From positions 104,378-168,377 of the forward strand of contig WSUB01000091.1 of NCBI GenBank assembly GCA_019633425.1: a stretch of DNA of 64,000 nucleotides. Reading direction: 5' to 3'. Source of the stretch: Tulasnella sp. 424 (taxonomy: Eukaryota; Basidiomycota; Agaricomycetes; Cantharellales; Tulasnellaceae). The position numbers and the translations under genes are program-made. The number at the start of each line of letters is the position of its first letter. The stretch's first letter is position 1. The notes under the pieces are model-generated. The model was not told where the DNA came from. It made no database searches and saw nothing but the letters and a program-made list of their open reading frames with translations. Below, piece after piece: positions 1-9,483 of the stretch.

Positions 1-1500
1 CACATCATTACTGCCCGAATTTAGCGTTCTATAAGAGCTCACAGCATCCAGCCCCAGCCACAGGCTTCGAAGTATCGTCACCAACCCAATCTCAGTCACG
101 TCCTCTAGCAACGCACAGGTGACCACCAGCTTCTGCATTACATTAGTCGCAGGCCTCGGTCTATTATCCAGCTCGAAAGTGTTGCTTCCTCGCGCGTCGA
201 CAGTAACGCAGAGCTCCTGCAGGGCTGGGCATTTTGTTGCAAGGAGCTGCAGTTGCGAAATCCCTAAGAAATAAGCAGAAGGGGAGGTGGATCCGATGTC
301 CAACGTCACGAGCCTTGACCACGCTTCTGCCATCTGTTCGAAAAGGCTCCCCCAGTCGTCTGGGAAGCGCAATTCTGTGTCGACGATGCGAAGGGATTCG
401 ATATTCCTGCTTGTTAAAACGTGACGCAGATCCCCCATGGATACTGGTACGTCCGACTCCAGGTCTAATGCTTTGAGGTGAATGCACCTTTCGGTGAAGG
501 CGAGGCATTTGGAGAAAAGGAACGTATCCCCGACCCCCTGGTGTTGGCTGGGCGGAGATTTCCTGGCAGCCATTCGCACTCTGTGTATGTTTTCTGGTCC
601 TATGCAGCCAAGGGCTGTGTCGATGAGGGGAAGTGGACCGTCAATGTCGATCGTTTCCAACGCCGGAAGCAGGAGCTGCGGAGTTTGCTGGGCAGTGAAG
701 GTGTTTTTGAGAACGCCGAGATCCAGATGACGAAGGCCCGGAAGCTCTCCTGCGGCGTGGAGAACCTCCATAACATCAGAACCAAAATCGAGGCCGATGA
801 GCACCGCCTTGATGGTTGGGCGCGACTGGAGAACTTGAGAAATGCTTGTGCGCACGGCTCGACTGGAGCAATGCAATCCACTGACATGGAAGGATCTGAA
901 GTTCGGGAGCTCTATATCCTTGGCCAGTATTTGAAGTATCCGCCTGACAGACGACTCCGAATCCTGCCGGACGAAGGTAATTCGCACCTCAGAGACGGTC
1001 TGAGGAAAGAAAAGGGACACGAGCTCTAAGCTTAGCCCCCTTAAAGATGAGGCAAGCTTCAGCTCCGTAGACGACAGATTAGGGAAGATCGGCGCGCGTG
1101 GCAGGCTGGGGAGGAGTCGCAGACTAGCTTCCAAAGTCTCGTGGTCGAGGAAAACCGAGAGACTCTTGGTGTACTTTGAGTGAAGGAGGAACCGCTCCCA
1201 TTCCGACTCTTGTAACCGCCTTTCTAGGGCGAATGCCTTTTGGAATAAGAGTCTGTTAGTTGATGTGTTTTTCTCAAATGGAAAGCAACCCACCAGAACG
1301 TCGCTATCATAGCATGGAAACAATGGAATCTTAGGTAATAGGTTTAAGAGGTTGGAGAGATCGTCTATGTCTCTCCAGGTGTGGGCGAGTGCCATCAACC
1401 AGAGGCTCCGACAGACAGTGGCTGCCGCAGTTGCGTCACGGATGGCAAGGAAGTCAAATATGAGGTCTACGAGTTCAGGGATGCTCCATATACGATGCAT
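1..1500 (-). CDS. Group B F-box-like/LRR protein (B1), C-terminus beyond window
   Basis: The frame is open from an ATG at 1500 to base 1 without a stop (500 codons seen); by alignment with B2 only the last few residues are missing. Residues 1-45 form an F-box-like motif (MHRIWSIPELVDLIFDFL, then VCRSLW and HTWRDI). A candidate 57-nt intron (1237..1293, donor GTGGGT, branch CTAAC, acceptor AAAG) sits exactly where groups A, C and D carry their intron; it has no stop and is a multiple of three, so both spliced (69-residue exon 1) and retained forms stay in frame. Exon 2 opens with ESEWERFLLHSKYTKSL and continues as irregular leucine-rich repeats. Family knowledge suggests an SCF ubiquitin-ligase substrate receptor; the substrate is unknown. 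The start matches B2 and B4. Confidence 0.75.
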   Translation of the reverse strand, partial: MHRIWSIPELVDLIFDFLAIRDATAAATVCRSLWLMALAHTWRDIDDLSNLLNLLPKIPLFPCYDSDVLVGCFPFEKNTSTNRLLFQKAFALERRLQESEWERFLLHSKYTKSLSVFLDHETLEASLRLLPSLPRAPIFPNLSSTELKLASSLRGLSLELVSLFFPQTVSEVRITFVRQDSESSVRRILQILAKDIELPNFRSFHVSGLHCSSRAVRTSISQVLQSRPTIKAVLIGLDFGSDVMEVLHAAGELPGLRHLDLGVLKNTFTAQQTPQLLLPALETIDIDGPLPLIDTALGCIGPENIHRVRMAARKSPPSQHQGVGDTFLFSKCLAFTERCIHLKALDLESDVPVSMGDLRHVLTSRNIESLRIVDTELRFPDDWGSLFEQMAEAWSRLVTLDIGSTSPSAYFLGISQLQLLATKCPALQELCVTVDARGSNTFELDNRPRPATNVMQKLVVTCALLEDVTEIGLVTILRSLWLGLDAVSSYRTLNSGSNDV

Positions 1501-2127
1501 GGTTGATTATTCTGATGCCTTGGTGATCGGTGGCCGCTCTGGGCTATGTTGATGGGAATGGAACACTGACTTGATCAGTCGTTCGAATGCTTGTCTCTGT
1601 GCGAACTGCGCCACAAACAAGCACACGCCACCGGATGGGTCGTAGCCGGCAGACACCGGCAACGCCCACTGTGACCAGAATGCCAAGCACCGCTTCGAAA
1701 AAAAGTCGTATCACCTACGGACAATAGCTTTGTTCCCAGCGTTCGAGATGCCCTGAACCGTGGTACCTTACACACGCCATCGTCTCCATGCGCTCAACAA
1801 ACCCAACCTGCACGCGTCTAGCGCACGAAGCTCTCTCAATTACAACTATTTATAGCCAATACTTCTTATTTTTAACGCCTTTGCAAGCGATGTTCGCTGT
1901 GCATGATGGTGTTCTTATCGTGGCGATTCGTTACGGACAGGCGCATATTATCAGAGCGGTCCGAGACGGTCGGCAGACAATCACGGTGATGCCCAATCTA
2001 AATCAATAATATTGCACAAATATCGGCAGAGCATTTCGACTCGGTATCGTGTAGACAGACTCGTAACATGAACGGAGTATATTATCGAGAATGATGTATA
2101 ACACGGAGAGAGCCCAGGCGCCATGCG
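1501..2127. other. Chimeric spacer: B-type upstream joined to A-type upstream block
   Basis: No gene. Bases 1501 to about 1728 match the upstream sequence of group B genes (compare 7549-7760). From about 1729 (TTTGTTCCCAGCGTTCGAG) to 2127 the sequence instead matches the region upstream of group A genes (compare 21120-21504 and 23100-23513), including a TATA box. An A-type promoter block therefore lies ahead of a B gene, with a junction near 1728. This looks like a recombination joint. Confidence 0.7.
1846..1855 (-). promoter_or_regulatory. TATA box (CTATAAATAG) in A-type upstream block
   Basis: On the minus strand this reads CTATAAATAG. The same ten bases occur 160-175 nt before the ATG of A2, A3 and A6. 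Here the block sits about 350 nt upstream of B1 instead of an A gene, so whether it drives B1 is open. Confidence 0.5.
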
Positions 2128-3648
2128 TTACTTGGATTTGCCACGAATAATGGCATTAACTTCAGCCCAAACCGAGCCAAACTCAGGGTGGTTCCCCTTG
2201 ACCAACCGAAGCCTTGGCCACCATGCTCGAAACATCTTTGCAATCGCCTCCGCTTCTCGGTCCACCTTTGATAAGGCCACATCTAATTCTTCCAACGCCT
2301 CGTTTGCCACCGCTTCTGCGGCCGTCCAGTCGAAACTCGGGTTCTCCTCCGCGGTTGCGTCCACAGAAACGCAGAGTTTACGAAGGGTCCGAAATCTCGT
2401 TGCAATGCGGTAGAGGAGGTGAATAGGCATATATGTGGCCTCCCATCTGGGTGGACTACGAGATTCGAGTGCCAGCTCTTGTAGACACGGCAAGGTGTCG
2501 GCTATTCGCTCCAAGTCTGCCTCCGTGACCTCCAACAATGGAAACCGTGCGGCGACGACACGGAAAACCTCGAGTTCCCTACATCCCACAAGCGTACTAA
2601 CCGCGCTCCAAGGCACCCCGATGTCCGATCCAAGGTCCAAACGCTTAAGGCGGGTGAATTGGCCGATGGAATGGAGGCAACTGGCGAATGGGGTTTCATC
2701 CTCCGCGCTAAGCCCAATACATATGCTCTCCATATTTCCTGCTACCGGAAGGCTTAGCACCGCATCGACAAAAGCCGAATCACCGACCACCTTTAAAGAT
2801 GTCACCGAGGCAAGCGACCCTCTTGGAAGGAGACGAACGGTTGGTCCTTGATCTGTCGCTCTCCGAGAGAGGTCGCTGATGGAGACGTGATGGAGATGGA
2901 GGAGCTGTGCGGCCGACTGAAGAATCGGCGCGGCCTGAGTAGCACTCCAGAGACCTATTGTAAGGCTCTGAATGCTCCGATGCGATAGAATGGCTTGAGA
3001 GATTGCTGGACCACAGCCGGCGGCGAAAGTTGTAACCGAGAATCTTGTTAGTTTTGGAAGGGAGATGTCGTTGGCGATGGAGGTTAGGACTGCATTGGCA
3101 GGCGCCTCAGGTCCACCATAAATGCTCATCTCTATGCTTGAGACATGCGAAGGGAGAAAGACCTCCATCAACTCCACGCTTGGTACCTTCGCTCCTCCCT
3201 TAACCCCTATCTGGGTACGCCTCAAGGCGGGGAAGACTGGCTTCGAAGGGAGGTTCGAAATGAAGTCCAGTACAAGGTCATCGTTGATTGTGACTCCGAT
3301 CTCTGTGGTGTGCTTTGTGTAGAACAGAGCCCTTTCCCAATCGACATCATGCAATGTTCGTGTAATGCGGAATCGCTGGAGAAGATAAGTCACTTATTCT
3401 GAGCCAGTCGGAACGCTTCGGAGCAGTCGACTAACCACACTCATTGTCCTTGCCTCGATGTACTTCGTTACTGAATCTTCCGGTAACAGGCGAACAACAT
3501 GGTGGAATTGGGGGACATGCCGCCATCTGAGCGGCAGCACATTCACCCAAATGGTCCGACAGACTTGAGCCATTGTCCCTTGATCCTTGCGACTAAGGAG
3601 CTCAAGTATCATATATACGAGCTCTGGAATTTGCCAAAGTGAGCTCAT
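2128..3648 (-). CDS. Group A F-box-like/LRR protein (A1)
   Basis: Two exons: 3436..3648 (71 codons) and 2128..3375, total 486 residues. The 60-nt intron 3376..3435 (GTTAGT...TCTCCAG, phase 0) contains an in-frame stop and must be removed. Exon 1 is F-box-like (MSSLWQIPELVYMILELL, VCRTIWVNVLPLRWRHV). Exon 2 starts RFRITRTLHDVDWERALF, holds irregular leucine-rich repeats and ends FRAWWPRLRLVKGNHPEFG. The start was chosen because every A paralogue begins M-S/H-S-LWQIPEL; an upstream in-frame ATG at 3747 would add an unconserved leader. Unlike A2-A4 and A6, the upstream region lacks the TATA block and instead matches the region between A7 and HOG1. Likely an SCF adaptor; target unknown. Confidence 0.8.
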
Positions 3649-3988
3649 TGTGGGCAGAGCGGATGGTGTGGTGATGACTTCGCAACAGTGGCCTGAGAAC
3701 GCAAGACTGGCAGTCCTTCGGTCGGTAAAGTCCGACGCACCTTGCAATACGCTTTGACCTCGGGCACTCAGCTGAACCTGTCTAGCGTGCGTATCCTGAC
3801 GCTACATCAGGTGAGGCAGAGAGGTATTACAGGTATCGTTACGTATTACAAAAAGGGGGAGAAATAAACAGCGAGTATGATCGGCAAATGGCACGACTGA
3901 CGGACGAGGAAGGGCATACAAAGGCAGAGAAAAATAAAAAGGACACCGCGTTCGGATAACCCATTAAATATAGGCGTATTTGATTATT
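3649..3988 (-). repeat. Copy of the A7-HOG1 spacer upstream of A1
   Basis: This stretch matches 31219-31571, the spacer between A7 and the 3' end of HOG1. Shared tracts include GGGCAGAGCGGATGGTGTGG just before the ATG, the GAGGTATTACAGGTATCGTT tract and TTAAATATAGGCGT. A1 plus the following HOG1 fragment therefore looks like a shortened copy of the A7-HOG1 block. Confidence 0.7.
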
Positions 3989-4480
<492 letters not shown>

Positions 4481-5084
4481 CTTCTAGGCAGTGCGGAACA
4501 ATTCGACAGGAAAAGAGGCGGGGGGAAGATTGGAGGTGGGGCGGGTTAGGTTGGGTGTCGTAACAGAGGTCATGATGATGGGGGAGTTGGCGAAAGCAAA
4601 GTATGAAGCAACCAAAAAAACAATAAGAGAACAGCGAGACGACAGTTAGAGGAGAGCGAGAGGAAACGTGGAGACGAGATGGTGAGAGCACGATGAGGGC
4701 TCGCGGTGGAGGACACTTTAATATAGCGTATGGGGATGAAGATGGGATCGGAGATTGCGAATGAATTACTCCTCGCCCGCGAACTGCAACTTACACAGCT
4801 CGATTTGGGATGGCCTGGTTCTTGCACTCAGCCCACCCTTCCCGATGGGATCATAATGGTGATTAGTGGATGCAAGAAGCGCAAGTCGACCAGATAGGCC
4901 CCCACGATTAGCATGCCTAGGGATTGAGGACCAGGAATGGGGTCGGCAATGGCCGAGTGCTTTGCACTCTGCTCAAAGTGAAGGCACTACGCACCTGCAG
5001 CCTTTCTTCACTGTAAGACCCCAATTTTGATGATGTGATTCGGCGGAGCTGGAGTGAACTGTAAGTATCTGCTGCTGTGTGTGC
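4481..5084. other. Gene-free stretch left of the B2 3' flank
   Basis: Homology to HOG1 stops near 4480 and the group B flank starts near 5085. Between them is unassigned sequence with purine-rich tracts at 4500-4560 and 4610-4690. Short open frames exist, but none resembles a window family or has convincing splice sites. I see no gene here. Confidence 0.4.
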
Positions 5085-5988
5085 CGGTGGATGGCAGTCG
5101 CGTACACAAAGACTGTGGTTGCTGGTGTGTACAAATGGGGGGCGTGATCGCCGCCTGAGGTCCGCCACCGGTAATTTGCGAGGTGTTTACCTGAGAGTCA
5201 ACGGAGGGACCACCCATGAGAGGGAGAGTCTGTCTAGGCCGCGCTCATCTGGAGTCGTTCAGTGATTGGACGGGTCGTCCCTCGGTGCCCCTGAAGTTGC
5301 GCCCGAAACTCCCCCGGCAGTGACGTGAACGTTCGACGCAGAGAACGTTCGGCGTCACTGCGGTCAACGCGACTTGTCCCATCTTCACGCAGAGGGTGGG
5401 TGTGTAGGTGCACACTGAGGGAGAATGTGAGAGGAACCAGGTTGGGGAGCAAAATAGTTAGTTGCTCCCGGAAAGAGCCCCTGCTCACGGCACTCAGCGG
5501 TGGCGAAACGGCCCCTTTCTATAGTCGGCAGCTCCAGCAAGTGACAGAGTCATTCATTACCTGTACACAGAACCCTTCCGTAGAGACGGGGTGAAAGTAG
5601 GACGGATCTCAGCCCTGGATCCTTCCTAGAATCATGTGGCGAGTGTGTGGAAGAGCGCCATCCGTCTCATTTCCGTCTCCGGTGTACCAATTCGGGGAGT
5701 CATCGTTATGGAGACATTGTGCCAGGCATACGAAGAGGGCATCCGGTGCTGGTCGCCGTCAGTGACGGTCGGTCCTTTCTGGAGGTCAGTCCTTTCTGGA
5801 ATTCGTCCCTGAAACAATCGCACGCCACATTGAGATCAAACGTCGCTTCATATTTCGAACGAGATCCCAGCTAAATGGATCATACCTTGAGGGGTATCGT
5901 CCATGTAAAACTGTTAGCATCTCGTCAAACCGAAACCCAAGATCCTGGTACGTAAAACGACGTGTACAATGCAAGGGGAATTGGCACA
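5085..5988 (-). repeat. Group B 3' flank repeat, copy 1
   Basis: About 0.9 kb immediately downstream of the B2 stop, matching the sequences downstream of B5 (7770-8437), B3 (14179-14704) and B4 (16490-17678). A conserved core is the tract around 5372-5440 (CGCAGAGGGTGGGTGTGTAG). Open frames are not conserved between copies, so I treat it as noncoding spacer carried along with each B unit. Confidence 0.65.
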
Positions 5989-7548
5989 TCATCTACCGAG
6001 TGTTACACTGAGAACCACAGATCGTTTGTCCAAGTTTCCCTTTCTATCAGAACTCACAACATGCAGCCCCGGCCACAGGGTTCGAAGTTTCATCACCAAC
6101 CCCATCTCAGTCACCTCCTCTAGCGGCGCACAGGTGACCTCCAGCTTCTGCATTGCATGATTCGCAGGCCTCGCTCTGTTATCCGGCTCGAATTCGAACG
6201 TGGGGTTTTTCCTTTCCCGCGCGTCGACGGCAATGCAGAGCCGCCGCAGGGCTCGACATCGTGTTGCAAGGAGCTGCAGGTGCGAAAGCCCTAATAAATG
6301 GCCTTCATATCCAGAATAGAATGTGCATCTGATTTCTAACTCCATGAGTCGTGGACACGTTTCCACCATCTTTTCGAAAAGGCTGCTCCAATCGCCCGGG
6401 AGGCGCAATCCTGTACCGACGATGCGAAGAGTTTCGATATACCTGCATGTTAGAACGTGACGGAGATCCCCCATGGATACTGGTACTTCCGACTCCAGGT
6501 CTAATGCTTTGAGGTGAATGAGCCTTTCGGTGGAGAAGAGGCATTTGAAGAGAAGGAACTCTCCCCCGACCGCCTGGTGTTGGCCGCCGCGCGGAGATTT
6601 CTTGACAACCATTCTCACACTGTGCAGGTTTTCTGATCCTGCGCAGCCAAGCGCTGCATCTACGAAGGGAAGTGGACCGGTAATGTTGATCGTTTCCAAC
6701 GCCGGAAACAGGAGACGCGGAGCTTTTCGGACAGTGAAGGCGCTTCTGAGAACGCGGAGATCGAGATGGCGAAGGCCCGGAAGCTCTCCTGCAGCGTTGA
6801 GAACCTCCATAACATCGGAACCCAATTCGAGGCCAATTTTCACCGCCTGGATGCCTGGACGCGACTGGAGAACTTGAGAAATGCTTGCGCGCACTTCTGG
6901 ACCGGAGCAATCCAATCCACCAATATAGAAGGATCTGAAGTTCGGGAGCTTTATCTCCTCGGCCAACATTTGAAGTATCCGCCTGACAGAAGACTCCGAA
7001 TCCTGTCTGCTGAAGCCAATCCGCACCTCAGAGACGGTCTGGGGCAAGACAAGGGATACGAGCTCTAGGCTTGGCCCCTCCAAAGGCGAGGAAATCTTCA
7101 GCTTCGTAGAGGACAGATTAGGGAGGATCAGGGTGTGTGGCAGGTCAGGGAGGTACCGGTGTCGCAGACTGGCTTCCAAAGTCTCGTGGCCGAGGAGGAC
7201 TGAGAGACTCTTGGTGTATTTTGAGTGAAGGAGGAACCGTTCCCACTCCGATTCTTTTCGGCGTCTTTGCGGGACGGACTTTGCCTTTCGGACAAGGGTT
7301 CTGTTAGTTGGTGTGTTCCTCTCAACTGGAAAGTGACCCACCACAACGTTTCTACCAGGGCGTGGAAATAATCGAATCTTAGGTAATAGGTTTAGGAGGT
7401 TGGAGAAGTCGTTGATGTCTCTCCAGACGTGGGCGAGTGCCAACAACCAGAAGCTCCGACAGACGGTGGCTGCCTTAGCTGCGTCACTGATGGCGAGGAA
7501 GTCAAAAATGAGATCGACGAGCTCATGGATGTTCCATATATGATGCAT
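5989..7548 (-). CDS. Group B F-box-like/LRR protein (B2)
   Basis: A single open frame of 519 codons, or 500 residues if the 57-nt intron 7285..7341 (GTGGGT...CCGAAAG, branch CTAAC) is removed; exons are then 7342..7548 and 5989..7284. The intron position matches the obligatory intron of B4 and of groups A, C and D, but here it has no stop and keeps frame, so splicing may be optional. F-box-like N-terminus MHHIWNIHELVDLIFDFL with VCRSFW and HVWRDI; exon 2 begins near ESEWERFLLHSKYTKSL; leucine-rich body; C-terminus LRTLWPGLHVVSSD. The best-preserved B gene. Probable SCF substrate receptor, substrate unknown. Confidence 0.8.
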   Translation of the reverse strand: MHHIWNIHELVDLIFDFLAISDAAKAATVCRSFWLLALAHVWRDINDFSNLLNLLPKIRLFPRPGRNVVVGHFPVERNTPTNRTLVRKAKSVPQRRRKESEWERFLLHSKYTKSLSVLLGHETLEASLRHRYLPDLPHTLILPNLSSTKLKISSPLEGPSLELVSLVLPQTVSEVRIGFSRQDSESSVRRILQMLAEEIKLPNFRSFYIGGLDCSGPEVRASISQVLQSRPGIQAVKIGLELGSDVMEVLNAAGELPGLRHLDLRVLRSAFTVRKAPRLLFPALETINITGPLPFVDAALGCAGSENLHSVRMVVKKSPRGGQHQAVGGEFLLFKCLFSTERLIHLKALDLESEVPVSMGDLRHVLTCRYIETLRIVGTGLRLPGDWSSLFEKMVETCPRLMELEIRCTFYSGYEGHLLGLSHLQLLATRCRALRRLCIAVDARERKNPTFEFEPDNRARPANHAMQKLEVTCAPLEEVTEMGLVMKLRTLWPGLHVVSSDRKGNLDKRSVVLSVTLGR

Positions 7549-7769
7549 GGTTGATTATTCCGACGCCTTTGCAATAGGTGGCCGCTGTGGTTGGCGCCAG
7601 TGGGGATGGAAGACTGACTTGTTCGGTCGTTCTGGTCTCTGGCAAGTGTGCGAAATGCGCCACAGACAAGCACACGCCACCGGAGCGCTGTCGGCAGACA
7701 CCGGCAACGCCCACTGTCGCCGGAAAGCCAAGCACTTCATCAACAAAATTCGGATCACCTACCAACTAT
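7549..7769 (-). promoter_or_regulatory. B2 upstream region containing a piece of A-type LRR coding sequence
   Basis: This region lies directly 5' of the B2 ATG. On the minus strand 7711..7765 reads VGDPNFVDEVLGFPATVG, clearly related to the group A exon 2 segment VGDSAFVDAVLSLPVAG. Equivalent relics lie upstream of B3 (16424..16477) and B1 (about 1680..1725). No TATA box like that of group A was seen. Confidence 0.55.
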
Positions 7770-8437
7770 AGGTTTTTCACCGCAGCTGGGTGGCGCTCTG
7801 CTGCATTGGCTAGTGGATGGCCGTCGCATAAAGACCGTGGTTGCTGATGTGTACAACAGTGGACATGATCCCCGCTTTGGGTCGATCATCGGCAATTCGC
7901 GAAGTGTTTTTCGAAGAGTCAACGGAGGGCCACCCATGGGAAGACAGAGCCTGCTTTGACTGCGCTCATCCGAAAATGTCCTGTGATTGCCCTCGTCGTC
8001 CTGACGTTGCGAGACCGAAGCAGTCTCTGCGGTGGCGTAAACCTTCGATGCAGAAAAAGTTGGGCCTGAACGCGGCCTGCAACTCGTGCCAGCTCTAAAC
8101 GGAGGGTGGGCGAGAGGTGTACACTACTGAGAGAAAACTTGAGCTCGATTGGCGGGCAAAAAAAGTTTCTAAACCACGGAACTTGGGTGGAGAAACGCAT
8201 ACGATCAACCTTAAGTCGCTAATTCCGACAGTTGGGAAGGTCGGTAATTAGTTGTACACAGAACGCCGGGAATGAACGGAGGTTGAATATCAGCCCTGGA
8301 AACTTCCCAGAGAAATGTGACGAGTAAATGTGGCGAATGTCTGTCTCATCTCCATCTCCGGTATACCGATCTATGGAATCGCTATGTGAGCGCTGTGGCA
8401 AGAACGCGAAGGAAGCATCCGGTCGGTCGGGGACCCC
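7770..8437 (-). repeat. Group B 3' flank repeat, copy 2
   Basis: Matches the flanks of B2, B3 and B4, and lies downstream of the B5 remnant. Around 8240-8256 it keeps the uninterrupted form of the site that holds the MITE-like element in the B4 flank. No coding frame is conserved. Confidence 0.6.
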
Positions 8438-8655
8438 GGCTCTTCTAGGTGGATGCCTTTCAGACGAGGGCCTGTTAGCTGGTGCTCTTTGACAACCGCG
8501 ACCGGAAAGGGACGCACCACAACATCGCTATGATAGCTTGTGGAAAGTGTATTATGAGGTAATAGCTTCAAGACCTGAGAGAAATCTTTTGTGTTGATAT
8601 CTCTTCAATGTGGGCTAGTGCGACGAACTAGAAGCTACGACAGACAGTGAGGCAA
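8438..8655 (-). pseudogene. Group B F-box remnant (B5)
   Basis: The minus strand retains the 3' part of exon 1 (about codons 28-70, ending SDVVVRPFP in another frame), the intron region and a few codons of exon 2 (LEEPG), then runs straight into group B 3' flank at about 8437. The whole leucine-rich exon is missing, as is the 5' part of the F-box beyond about 8655. The intron region has CAG where B4 has TAG, so it is a separate copy. Nothing functional can be encoded. Confidence 0.7.
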
Positions 8656-9483
8656 ATCTTCGCATTCCTCCCCTGGACTTATAGCTTAGGGTAGGGCTTG
8701 CGAAGCTGAAAAAAGCTACAGTCATTCATGAGATTGTATATACTGCCTTGATGTTAGATTTTTACGCGATCAGTGCGCTCCGCGTGGTTGTCAAGGGATC
8801 GGTTTCGTGTTCCGCACGGCGATTTTGTGCTAATTCGTGCATCGCACGCTCTAAAGTGAGACCAGATTATGACCCGGATGTCGCAGGGGGAGGTAACACT
8901 GGCATCGAGCTGACGAAAACGAAGGCGCACTCCTTCCATTGGTAGGGGTTCTGGATGTCTATTTCTTCTGAGGTACTACACGATGCATTGATTGCTTGTT
9001 CCTCGAGTCTCCTCGTTCTTGCGTTAAAGTCCACCCCAAGAAGCGTAGAATTGACTAATTCCTGTTTCCAGCTTATAGGTGGTGCTGTCTCCACGCTGTG
9101 ATTAACCGAAAGAGTATCCGAGATCATCAGCCATCCATGTTTAAGAGTTACCGGAGGGCTGACCGTCTCTTACCATCATCATGGAGTACTTAAAAGACTC
9201 GAAAGGACCGCCTCGCTTTTGATCAAACTGCGCGCCACACAGGCCGTCCATCCCATTCCCTTTACAGCACTCTCCTGCCGCAGAAGCGCTTTGAAGCCCA
9301 CTGCCCGAAAGCGCTGTGCAGTCGCCTTGGCTAGATAAGTGGTCTCGAGATCAGTTTATACAGCGCTATCAATTGCTTGGGAAAAGTTAAGACTCGCCCA
9401 AACATGCCGAATGGATTTCTAGAAAACAGGATTATCTCGGTTAGCTTAACGTCCTTTCTATTGAGGAATTAAGGACGGGACAC
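8656..9483. other. Gene-free stretch
   Basis: About 0.8 kb between the B5 remnant and the 3' end of the GRDP-like gene. A minus-strand open frame at 8867..9127 is not recognisable and has no matching exons nearby. I see no supported gene. Confidence 0.4.

Noticed and set aside
8867..9127. 86-codon minus-strand open frame with a proline-rich end.
   Set aside because: No family recognised, no adjoining exons, no paralogue in the window.
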